Part shown: positions 26,430 to 35,162 of the stretch, in pieces
Layout: each line of letters opens with the position of its first letter
How positions within the stretch are numbered: position 1 is the stretch's first letter
Assembly (NCBI GenBank): GCA_003956705.1
Contig: QZCP01000557.1
Span: 62,001-126,000, forward strand
Direction of reading: 5' to 3'
From: Brevipalpus yothersi
Taxonomy: Eukaryota > Arthropoda > Arachnida > Trombidiformes > Tenuipalpidae
Length of the DNA: 64,000 nucleotides
Notes under the pieces: generated by a model
Told to the model about the DNA's origin: nothing
The model's input: the letters and a program-made list of their open reading frames with translations, nothing else
Database searches by the model: none
Program-made: the position numbers and the translations under genes

Positions 26430-27627
26430 ATGCCGCGAATAGGAGCTTATCGTAAATATGTAGGCCCAAAAGAATTATATCGTCAAGAGATCGAGAAGTT
26501 GGGGTCTTTGAAAGCCATAAAATATCGGTTCAGGGAAAAGGATGGCTCATTCACAACCATTGAAAGTAATCCTTTCGTTCTCGAGTTTGCCAGTGAAGTA
26601 TTCCGTGAACTGCTCAAAGATGTATGCAAAGTTGGACAAATAGTAACATTTGATGATCCTGATCTTGACTCAGAAACTTTTCAGACGCTTCTGAAGTTTC
26701 TTACTGATTTGGACTACAATGTTGAACTCGATAAGATACCAAAGCTGATGGTGGTGATCAAAAAATACAAGATGCATGGTGCTGAAGACGACCTCATGAT
26801 TTATCTGAAGGAATGTTTCCAGCCAGATCAGATTGGAGAAATCTTTCGAAAGGTGAGTTAATTGAGCATCAAAACAGTTCTGTTTATCCATGTTGGACTC
26901 AAGCGTTTTTTCATCTGTCCACCTTAGGTCAAGGAAATACAAGACCGCGATAGCCCTAGTGATGATTCCACGATGCCAGAGAGAATAGAGAGAGAAGAAG
27001 AAAGGGAAAGAGAGANGTGAAACAAGAACAGAAACAGAAACGGAAATAGAAACAGAAAGAAAAGGAGAAAGAGTAGTGCTCGAAATGGCTTGTCCAAGTG
27101 TGTATTCTAGACCAGTGCGATCTCAGGAGGTAATGGAGGCACTGGAAAGACAGAAAGAGTTGAAAAATCTTACTCTCATCTTTGAAGAAGATGGAGAAAC
27201 AAAGATCATTGAGACTTGCCATTACGCATTCTACTTCTACAGCGATATATTTGCCAAGGCGATCAGGAAGGTAGCCCCTTACGGTAAATTGCTAATCAAG
27301 GATCCCTACTTCGACTACGAGATGTGTACTATGTTCCTTAATTACTTTGAAGTTCCTAACTATAAAATGGAGCTGGAAAAAATTCCAAAATTCCTAACAT
27401 TTCTCAGAAAGTATGATGCCTCGGCTGTCGAGGAAGACCTGCTACGAGGTTTACGCCTGAAAATACCTAAAAGTAAGGTTGAAGAGCTGGAAAGTCGAGC
27501 TTTGCCCAAATCTCATTTCAAAGCCTTCCACACTAATGTTCGCTCACCTGACTTCAAGAATTCAGAACTCAATCGAATTTTCCATGTTGTTGATATTTGT
27601 AATCCTCCTCCGATTAATCAGCAGTGA
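26430..27627 (+). CDS. Double BTB/POZ-like protein gene (unit 1); frame depends on an N
   Basis: Exon 1 is 26430-26852 (141 codons from the ATG, ending at a gtgagt donor). A 75-base intron follows, with a ttag acceptor, and exon 2 starts at 26928. Exon 1 encodes a BTB/POZ-like fold: a strand-rich start, the segment ESNPFVLEFASEVFRELL, then FDDPDLDSETFQTLLKFL and a KYKMHGAEDDL helix. As printed, exon 2 stops at 27018-27020, just after the ambiguous base 27016. If that N is a spurious extra base, the frame continues through a Lys/Glu/Thr-rich linker into a second BTB-like domain (27085-27627) and gives one protein of 373 residues ending at tga 27625-27627. A poly(A) signal aataaa lies at 27679-27684. 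No specific orthologue is recognised. BTB domains commonly mediate dimerisation or Cullin-3 binding; the role here is unknown. Confidence 0.65.
27085..27627 (+). CDS. BTB/POZ-like domain ORF (second half of the double gene, or a gene of its own)
   Basis: This is an open frame of 180 residues from the ATG at 27085. The region FEEDGETKIIETCHYAFYFY, then SDIFAKAI, LLIKDPYFDYEMCTMFLNYF and FLRKYDASAVEEDLL, follows the BTB/POZ pattern. It also parallels the first domain at 26430-26852: DG..T.IE, S..F, DP, KY....E.DL. The frame stays open upstream through 27019 with no obvious promoter between the two domains, which supports one fused gene. The tail of about 60 residues after the domain is Ser/Lys/Pro-rich and not recognised. 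Confidence 0.65.
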   Translation: MACPSVYSRPVRSQEVMEALERQKELKNLTLIFEEDGETKIIETCHYAFYFYSDIFAKAIRKVAPYGKLLIKDPYFDYEMCTMFLNYFEVPNYKMELEKIPKFLTFLRKYDASAVEEDLLRGLRLKIPKSKVEELESRALPKSHFKAFHTNVRSPDFKNSELNRIFHVVDICNPPPINQQ

Positions 27628-28281
27628 GATGATCATGAAAGGCTAAAGCGTTGGCAATCCTCATGCTATGCTCCTTACAATAAAATACTTTTATAATTTG
27701 AACTACCTTTCTTTGCTATCAGATGATTCCTTGTAAATAAAAGACGGTCGTTTTTCCGTTTTGACCTCCCTTGTGGTTGTGTCTGTGTTGTTTATTAGCG
27801 TTCTAGCTCCCAAAGGTTTTTCTTATTTTTCTCCTCTTCATACAGCCATTGTGTGTGTTGCCATCAATGATATAATGACTATCTACTGTGAGAAAGAAAG
27901 TGGATGAAAGAAGGCAAGAAAAAAAATTCATCATTTTGTCTCACCAAATGAATGGTCTGAATTTTGGTGAATCAAAAAAGAGAAAAGGAGATGTCCACCT
28001 CCTGGAAGTGTCCTCACAACGATTTGAAAAGTGGCCTCATGTGCTTGCTCGTGGCCTGCGACTCATCATCCAAGGGAGATTGATCACTCAGCCTTTATTT
28101 AATTCTCTCTCAATCGGCTGTCTAATTAATGGTACATTAATTGATGGTCAGACACTTCTTTCTACCCTCTCTCTCAATGGGCAACATTGATGAGTCATTG
28201 GTTGACAATCAGGGTCATTCCAGATAAGATGGAAACGTTGTAAAGATGAGAACGATGTGTAACCGATAGATGATGATTGGT

Positions 28282-28551
28282 GGTGATGAGAAAGGTATCA
28301 TCATGATTTGGGACGTGGTAAACGAGTAAGCAGCGATGATGCGCTTAACAACATGGGATCAGAGAGTAAGAATTCTTCCGTTCCAAACTCTACAACCCTT
28401 AATGGTTATCGATCATCACAAATCAAATATAAATTGCATAAATTTTGCTAGGAAACTCAATCGATATGGTAAATTCATCTTCGCTGTATCATCAAATGAT
28501 AAGATCATCAGTCTTTGGTCTTTTTGCAATCAAGAAAAGGAAGCTAAGTGA
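28282..28551 (+). pseudogene. GNB1L remnant with large internal deletion (unit 2)
   Basis: A short N-terminal piece (GDEKGIIMIWD, from about 28282, matching intact codons near 31500-31555) is joined directly to the C-terminal piece starting near 28339 (TWDQRVRILPFQTLQPL). The original stop at 28549-28551 is kept. About 680 bases of the intact gene are missing between the two pieces, and the frame is broken by the stop in cgagtaagc near 28325. The C-terminal half still reads openly, so a short transcript cannot be excluded, but it would not make a complete propeller. Confidence 0.85.
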
Positions 28552-29147
28552 TCAATACAATTGTCATGATTCTATTTTGGACTGATTTGGAAACCCATCA
28601 ATTGCTCCATTTTTCATAAAAAATGTTTTGTAATTCATCTTAAAGAACTAATTGCCTTTCATGCATACTATTCAACAAAATTATACAAGAGCTATTTACA
28701 ATTCTCATCAACTGGAGAAGCATCTTTCTTTTTGACAAAATTTTTTGCTGATACAAATCTCATTCTTGTTCTCAGGGTCCTATCGATGGGTGAAGATGAT
28801 AGTCCTGCTGGCTCAGTGGTAGTTTTGATAGCTATATGGAGAGAAAGTTTATTTTAGAATCAAATTGAATAGTGATGAGAAAGAAGTTTTACTTTACCTG
28901 TTGGTGATTCCATGTTGGCGTTTTGCGAAGTGTCAAAACTCTCTCCGATTGTGTACCTTTACAAGGAGTTCGACTGCCACCACCACTGTTCTCATTCAGA
29001 CTTGAGCCTTGAGAATCTTTAACAGGTGAATTCAGATTGATACATTTCAGTGGTGCATAATAAACTTTGCCCAGACTGAATATTGTTCATTTTTCTCTTG
29101 AAAAACAAATCAACTAGTTTCAAGAATTCAGATTTGTCAACAGACAT
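28552..29147 (-). pseudogene. DONSON remnant with internal deletion (unit 2)
   Basis: This is homologous to 32464-34556 of the intact gene. The start codon equivalent is at 29145-29147. Exon 1 is truncated compared with unit 1, because the stretch encoding the basic RTPRKTPSKKTPLKD region is largely gone near 28915-28935. The start of exon 2 (ggtcctatcgatggg) is at about 28780. The join to the exon 4 tail is at about 28744, the same breakpoint as in unit 1. It is not functional as DONSON. Confidence 0.85.
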
Positions 29148-29385
29148 GATGATTATGATATCGAGAGCAGTACTAATTCAAATTGAAGACTACATGTGTG
29201 TCCCAAATAATAAGCGAACATGTTGCTCTCCAAATTCGAAACATAAATGAATGAACTAATAAAATGATGATAATACAAATAAAAAGTGATAAAATGAACA
29301 ATGTTGATGACTACTTCACGTTCTGTTGATGATGTTAACCTAACAGTCGAGAGAAAATTTTTCTTGTCAAAACTTTTGACTCAAA

Positions 29386-29441
29386 AGCGCGCTCAAAAAC
29401 TTGACAAATGTTCAGATGATGAAAATACAGCTGTCTAGAGG
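29386..29441. promoter_or_regulatory. Conserved segment of the DONSON/BTB divergent promoter, copy 2
   Basis: It carries the same agcgcgct core (29386-29393) as units 1 and 3. The ctgtctagagg motif (29431-29441) has lost three bases relative to the other two copies, so this putative CTCF-like site is damaged here. Confidence 0.35.
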
Positions 29442-29650
29442 CAACCAGTAATGTTATTCTTTTTCAAGAGGTTTGCAAAACTTATCTGAAAAGTTTTTTA
29501 CTCAACAGAATTTTAATCTACCAAAGTGAGAAGAGCTTGAACTAATTCAATTTGTGAGTGAATCTTTCTCTGTAATCACTGAGGTTTGACTATTTGGTAC
29601 ATTTTGATTGGATATTGTGGGTGATTGTTAGATTGATTTGTGTCAATAAA

Positions 29651-30225
29651 ATGCCGCGAATAGGAGCTTATCGTACATTTTTGGGGCCAGGAGAAGATCA
29701 TCGTCGAAAACTTGAGTTGTTAGGATCGTTGAGAGCCATAAAATACCAGTTCAAGGAGAAAGACGGCTCATACACAACCATTGAGAGTAATCCTTTCATT
29801 CTCGAGTATGACAGTAGGGTATTCCGTGAGCTACTAAAGGATGTACGCAGAGTGGGACAAATAGTAACCTTCGATGATCCTGATCTTGACTCAGAAACTT
29901 TCCGGACGCTTTTGAAGTTTCTTACTGATTTGGACTATAATGTTGAACACGATAAGATACTGAAGCTGTTGGTGGTGTTCAAAAGATATAAGATGCAAGG
30001 CGCTGAAAGTGATATGATGATTTATCTGGAGGAAAATTTCCAGCGAGATGAGATTGCAGAAATTTTGGATAAGGTAAATAAATTGATCATCAGAAGTGTT
30101 CTGTCTGGTCACATTGGGCTAAAACGTTTCTTTTCATCTCTCTATCTTAGGTCGAGAAACTAATTGACACCGATAGCCCAAGAGATAATTCTGAGATGGC
30201 AGATGGATGGATTCTCTTACCTTGA
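29651..30225 (+). CDS. Short BTB/POZ-like protein (unit 2)
   Basis: Exon 1 is 29651-30073 (141 codons, exactly the length of the unit 1 paralogue). The intron is 30074-30150 (gtaaat...cttag) and exon 2 is 30151-30225, giving 165 residues. The protein is close to the first domain of the unit 1 gene (shared MPRIGAYR start, TTIESNPF, VGQIVTFDDPDLDSETF, LLKFLTDLDYNVE). Its second exon ends early at WILLP-stop, so it lacks the linker and the second BTB-like domain. A poly(A) signal aataaa is at 30306-30311. The upstream flank is the old divergent promoter shared with DONSON. Function unknown; lineage-specific BTB family. Confidence 0.7.
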
Positions 30226-31324
30226 GCTCGATGACTCCTTGGTTGAAGATTGATACCAAATGAACACTCATCCTCGTCTCCCAAGCCTTCTTCATAATAT
30301 GATAGAATAAATTCCATGACTTATCGTGTAGCTCATTCCGTTATTTATTTTCATTTAGATCCATAAATCTGGGCGATTGTAAAATTTTCTCTGAACATGA
30401 AGCTGTTTCTCAGGCTTAGAATATCATAAGAATCAGTACAAATTTGAAAACCCTAACCTCTTGGTCGAAGACGGAGATTGGTCATCCATCCTTCATTGTG
30501 TCCTCTCCCTCCTTTCCTCCTAATCATCTCTCCAATCAATTGTACATTAATTGATGGTGAGACCATTCTTCTCTATCTCTCAATGGGCAACATTGATGAG
30601 GCGTTGGTTGGGCATCATCAACTATCAGATGAACAAGACAAGAGAGGGAGAGAGAGAAGTGATGAAGAGAGAAAACAGAAAAATAAAGAACTCTGATGGT
30701 GACGATAATCATCTCACCTTTGAATGTACGACGGTCTTCCGAATGAACTAGTCATCCGATACTCGACCATCATTTACCTTCATTTGCTTGTTGATAATGT
30801 TGACTTTATGAACTTGATTTTATCATTCTTCTTCTTCTTCACTTGTACTTTCACCTGTTTTCGTACTTCACATGTATCTTATTGGTCTAGAAGAATTAGG
30901 CAAAAATACTGTCAAATGCTTAGGCTTGATGAATAGAAGCTAAATCAAAATTAGAATATAATTTATTTCTTGTAACATTTCCGAGGAATAAAAACCCCTA
31001 AATGTTAAAATAGGCACATGATCATTGAAAATGAATATATTCTTCATAAATTTATGCAGCGCTGAAATTTTTAAATCATTTTTAAATGTCCATCTTTTCC
31101 ACGGTAGAGCAGGATTCCATCCTCGAATGGATTTTTCATGAATGATTATAAATCATATCGATGATGATGTAAAAAAGACTGTTTTAATTCAGATAATTAT
31201 TCCATATTTTAATGATCGACCACTGATCAAACAGAATTTAAACAGATAATTGATTGCTCATGTCAAGAGAGCAGTTAACAAAAGTCAATGTCCTATGAAT
31301 GGACAGAGATTGTCAACATGTGTA

Positions 31325-31339
31325 GTACACATTGTGTAC
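31325..31339. promoter_or_regulatory. 6-3-6 palindrome upstream of GNB1L
   Basis: gtacacattgtgtac lies 63 bases before the GNB1L start codon. The same palindrome arms with a different spacer, gtacacactgtgtac, occur at 57302-57316 between two divergent genes. It could be a promoter element; this is inference. Confidence 0.35.
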
Positions 31340-31401
31340 ATGAGTCTGACTCTGTGTTGATTTCGATATATTTTTCTGATTCTGTCTCTATCATCTGAAC
31401 C

Positions 31402-32463
31402 ATGACACTTCGTCCTGATTATGTTTTCACTTACAACTTTAATCCAGTGACAGCCGTGTGTTTTGGTGTTATTGATGATAAAGATTATCTAATTAGTGGG
31501 GATGAGAAAGGTATCATCATGATTTGGGACTTGGTAACGTTTAAACGAGTAAGCATGCTGAGTGATGCTCATAACAAGAGAATAAATAAAGTTTGGTTCA
31601 ATGACAACATGTGTGTTCGAGACGAATTTGGCAATCAAATTTCACTGATAAGTCAAGCAAAAGAAGACATCAAGTTATGGACTGTTGATCATCACGTAAA
31701 GCCAAAGTCTTTCACCCTTATTTTGTGTTTACAAGTTTCCCTCATGTCCATGTCCAGCTTCAGTGCCATCACAACAGAATCAGATGAAGAAGAACGATGT
31801 TCCATCATGCTTGCTACATCTGATCCTTCGAAACAGAGTTGTGTTCAAGTACTAGGAATTGGTAAGAGCAATGCTCGAATTTCTCTTACCCCGAAAGAGT
31901 CAACAAAGCTTGGAATCATTGTGGTGATCAAGAGTATAAGATTGAAAAATGGTTGTTCAATTGTTTTAGTTGCCTATGAGAGTGGACACTTGATGCTATT
32001 CGATATCGAAGACGTCACTAGCAGAACGATGTTTACAGAGTCTTGTTCGGTTAAACCTTTCGAAGATATGATCACCTGTATGGATTATGATTCTGTTAAT
32101 GGAAGGGGAGCTTGTGGATCTTCCATCAATCGACTTCAAGTTTTCTCAGTCAAAGCAGATGGACCAAATCATCAGATTGAATTATTGAATCATATCGAGT
32201 TACCAGTTGATGGTGTATCAAGCATCAGAATTCGACAAGATTCAGCTATAATGTGCCTAGCAACATGGGATCAGAGAGTAAGAATTTTTTCGTTCCAAAC
32301 TCTACAGCCCTTAACGGTTATTGATTATCACAAATCGAATATAAATTGCATAAATTTTACTAAAAAAGTCAATCGACATGGTAAATTCTTCTTCACCATA
32401 TCATCAAATGATAAGATCATCAGTCTTTGGTCACTTTGTAATCAAGAAAAGGAAGCTAAGTGA
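31402..32463 (+). CDS. GNB1L: GNB1L, WD40-repeat protein
   Basis: A single open exon of 353 residues, near the usual size of the family (about 327 in human). The N-terminal blade shows YLISGDEKGIIMIWDL and the middle has KLGIIVVIKSIRL followed by VAYESGHLMLFDIED. A later blade, DYDSVNGRGACGSSINRL, is followed by ATWDQRVRIFSFQTLQPL and the closing DKIISLWSL. The order and wording match the guanine-nucleotide-binding protein beta-like 1 family. Related proteins are linked to stability of PIKK-family kinases (established elsewhere, not visible here). It converges tail-to-tail with DONSON, with only about 155 bases between stops and no canonical aataaa seen. Two wrecked copies lie upstream in units 1 and 2. 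Confidence 0.88.
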   Translation: MTLRPDYVFTYNFNPVTAVCFGVIDDKDYLISGDEKGIIMIWDLVTFKRVSMLSDAHNKRINKVWFNDNMCVRDEFGNQISLISQAKEDIKLWTVDHHVKPKSFTLILCLQVSLMSMSSFSAITTESDEEERCSIMLATSDPSKQSCVQVLGIGKSNARISLTPKESTKLGIIVVIKSIRLKNGCSIVLVAYESGHLMLFDIEDVTSRTMFTESCSVKPFEDMITCMDYDSVNGRGACGSSINRLQVFSVKADGPNHQIELLNHIELPVDGVSSIRIRQDSAIMCLATWDQRVRIFSFQTLQPLTVIDYHKSNINCINFTKKVNRHGKFFFTISSNDKIISLWSLCNQEKEAK

Positions 32464-32617
32464 TCAATTCAATTGTCATGATTCTATTTTGGACTGATTT
32501 AAAACAAACTCATCAATTGTTTTTCATCAAAAATTTTTTGTAATTCATCTTAAAAAACTAATTGCCTTTCATGCATACTATTTTACAAAATCATATATGA
32601 GCTATTTACAATTCTCA

Positions 32618-34556
32618 TCAACTGAGGAAGTATCTTCCTTTTTCACAAAATATTGTCGTATAAGCTTGCGAAGTTTGTTTTTCCTCTGAACACAAACTTT
32701 CCACAATTTGCTCTGATAATCCACAGTCTTTGAGATTAGCTTTGGCAAATATGGCCTTAGTCTCGTTGCCTTTCTCTTCGGAACGTACATTATTCAGTGG
32801 TGTTGCATACTCATAATTAGATAGGTAGAGCTTGAAATCTCCTAAAATCGTCCGAAAAAGCTCACAAGAATTTATCACCATTGTAGGTGTGATTGGTCCT
32901 TTGATTTCCAGGTTGAAGGTTTCTCCACTATCCTCTACAAAACGATTGAATTCCGGTCTGAGACATTTAAGTGTGCCTCCAACAAAAAGTAGGTGTGAGA
33001 CCAATGTTGGTGGAACTCTGGCCAGGGATCCAGTTCTCTCCAAAATCACAAGTCTGTTCGATAAGAATGGAATAAGGCCCTGAGTTTGTATTCCTTTAAC
33101 CAAGACCAATGTCGATTTAAACACTTGCTTGGAAAGACTAGTAAATGAAAGAGATCAGTGAATTAGATGGGCAATATGAGAATCAGCGAATTTAGTTTAC
33201 CCTTTTCTCCTCTTGAAATTCTGATTCTGTGATTCGGTGGGATCAATTCCAAGAGTACTGAGGAAGTTGGAGGCATCGTCATCAGTTACATCGCTGAAAG
33301 GGAAAAGGAATGTGATTTAGACATTGGAAAGAGGATTTTAAAAGAGGCTATTACTTGATAATGTTTTCTGCTCCTTTTTGTTCGTCACAGAAATTTTTTT
33401 CAAGAGCTGCAATTTCTTCGTTTCTTCTTTTTTCGAGTTCCATCTCTTTTTCTAATATGGGCATGGTAAACTCGATACCCTCCTCTTTTAATTTATCACG
33501 GAAACCTTCGGTAGTTGGAGTTATTATTGCATGTATTTCATCAAAACCACCAACACCAGCGGCTCGAAATAGTGCGGTGAATGAGTGTCCACATACATAA
33601 AAATATGCACATTGACGAGCTTTGAGCAGGTCATAGAGATTTTTAATACTCTCACAATAATCGATCAATAGATCACCACTCATGGGCTCGCGGATTGGGG
33701 CAACTTTACATCTATTGTTGATGCGAGGAAAAATTTCATATCCAGCAAGATTTGGAAAAATATACGCATGACAGTGTTTCATGAGTTCCGAAGATACACT
33801 CATGTCAAAGGAAGTAGATGGATCAGACTTTGATGATGGATGAGGTGTTGTATCGGTAAAGGAAGATGATTCACTTTCTTTTGATATGGTGGTTGGTAAA
33901 CATCGAACGGCAGTGGTGGTTGCACTGGCACTTTCTGTGGAGGTGAGAATACCACGGTAAGGAAAATTTTTGGTTGATACCAATCTCATTCGGGTTTTCA
34001 GGGTCCAATCGATGGGTAAACATGATAGTCCTGCTAGCTCAGTATTAGTTTCGATAGCTGTTGGAAAAGAAAGTTTGTTTTAGAATCAAATTGAATAGTG
34101 ATGAGAAAGAAGTTTCACTTTACCTGTTGGTGGTTCCATGTTAGCATTTTCGTCATGAATAGTTACTTTAGATATCTGAGGTTTTTCTGGTGATTTGAAC
34201 AAATTTTTTCTTGTTCTCCCTGACCGGAGAGATCTTTTTTCACAATTACCACGTGGATTATTTTCATTCTTAATATCTTTCAATGGTGTTTTTTTGGATG
34301 GTGTTTTGCGAGGTGTTAAAACTCTCTTCGATGGTGTACCTTTACGGGGAGTTCTACGGCCACCACCACTACTACCACCACTGTTCTCATTCAAACTTGA
34401 CCCTTGAGAATCTTTAACAGGTGAGTTCAAATCGATACATTTCAGTGGTGAGATTATAAATTTTTTCCTAGATTGAGGCGAAACACAATTATTTTTCCTT
34501 TTTCTCTGTAAAAACAGATCAACTGGTTTCATAAATTTAGGTTCCTCAGAAGACAT
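32618..34556 (-). CDS. DONSON: DONSON, replication initiation and fork protein
   Basis: There are four coding exons on the minus strand: 34124-34556, 33355-34057, 33201-33293 and 32618-33137. They join in phase to 582 residues; human DONSON is 566. The start is the ATG at 34554-34556. Residues 1-140 are basic and disordered (Lys/Arg-rich PRKTPSKK region). Exon 2 opens with the family signature DWTLKTRMR and later has YFYVCGHSFTALFRAAGVGG and the EGIEF block. Exon 4 has LVLVKGI and FNLEIKGPITP. DONSON acts in the nucleus in loading the CMG helicase and protecting replication forks (known for the family). The 5' side holds a divergent promoter whose partner BTB gene is lost here but kept in units 1 and 2. 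This is the only intact copy of the three. Confidence 0.92.
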
Positions 34557-34771
34557 GATGGTGATAATATCAAGAGCAGAACTAGAATAAATTGAAGACT
34601 ACATGTGTGTACTTAGTAATAAGTGAATAAATTACTCTTCAAATTCGATACATAAATAAACTAATAAACTGATAATAATATCAATGAGAAGTGTTAAAAT
34701 GAACAATGTTGATGATCACTTCACGTTCTGTTGACAGTTGAAAAGAAAATTTTGATTGTTTTCTTGTCAAA

Positions 34772-34834
34772 AGCGCGCTCAAAAACACTTGACACATGCT
34801 CAGATCAGCAATAAACACAGCTGCCATCTAGAGG
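34772..34834. promoter_or_regulatory. Conserved upstream segment of intact DONSON
   Basis: agcgcgct at 34772-34779 and gccatctagagg at 34823-34834 lie 216-280 bases upstream of the DONSON start. Both are kept, in the same order, in the two wrecked units. The second, read on the minus strand (cctctagatggc), resembles the CTCF core ccactagatggc; the first resembles an E2F-type GCGCGC element. Both assignments are inferred. Confidence 0.4.
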
Positions 34835-35162
34835 TTGGAAAACTTCATGATTATTTGAGATCTTTTTTTCAACTCTTCGTCTCTCACGTCTTTCTCATAC
34901 TATGAAAGGATAAATTTCATGACTTATCGTGTATCATTCCGTTATTTATTTTCATTAAGATCCGTGAATCTGGGCGATTGTAGAATTTTCTCTGAACATG
35001 AAGCTGTTCCTCAGGCTTAGAATATCATAAGAATCGGTACAAATTTGGAAACACTAACGTCTTGGTCACTAAAAAACTTGTAAGAAATCATTAATTTCAA
35101 GGTAAATGTTCAGAATACAATTTTGTATGGCATAAAATTCCTCAATAGCATCAATGATTGCT

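Larger units (their letters stand above)
20871..27720. repeat. Tandem duplication unit 1 (BTB gene kept, GNB1L and DONSON wrecked)
   Basis: The left border is set by a block starting gattccttgtaaataaaag at about 20872, which recurs almost unchanged at about 27724 (unit 2). Further matches to unit 2 are the block 21868-22150 (to 28014-28265) and everything from the GNB1L tail at 24937 to about 26852. Matches to unit 3 include 24110-24320 (to 30735-30950) and 24340-24420 (to 31160-31235, just upstream of intact GNB1L). The order of parts is left block, GNB1L remnant(+), DONSON remnant(-), BTB-like gene(+). The unit is longest because of sequence at about 21210-21867 and 22150-24110 that unit 2 lacks. 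Confidence 0.85.
27721..30477. repeat. Tandem duplication unit 2 (BTB gene kept, GNB1L and DONSON wrecked)
   Basis: The unit starts with the same gattccttgtaaataaaag block as unit 1 and is the shortest of the three. Its left block (27723-28265) runs directly into a GNB1L remnant, then a DONSON remnant, then an intact BTB-like gene at 29651-30225. Its right end (about 30280-30470) matches 34905-35060 at the right end of unit 3, a match that includes the phrases gacttatcgtgta and gaacatgaagctgtt. The left block here holds no gene. Confidence 0.85.
30478..35060. repeat. Tandem duplication unit 3 (GNB1L and DONSON intact, BTB gene lost)
   Basis: Its left part (30478-30960) is a compressed version of the unit 1 left region: 30478-30610 matches 21944-22090, 30630-30715 matches about 22190-22280, and 30735-30950 matches 24110-24320. 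Intact GNB1L and DONSON follow, convergent. After the DONSON start comes the old divergent promoter (34557-34845). The sequence then jumps to the BTB 3' flank (34905-35060, matching 30280-30470), so the BTB coding region has been deleted. Confidence 0.85.

Noticed and set aside
31691..31730. A gtaaag...tttacaag stretch inside GNB1L that could be a 40-base intron
   Set aside because: Removing it would shift the frame, while reading through keeps the whole WD40 protein open, so the gene is treated as single-exon here.
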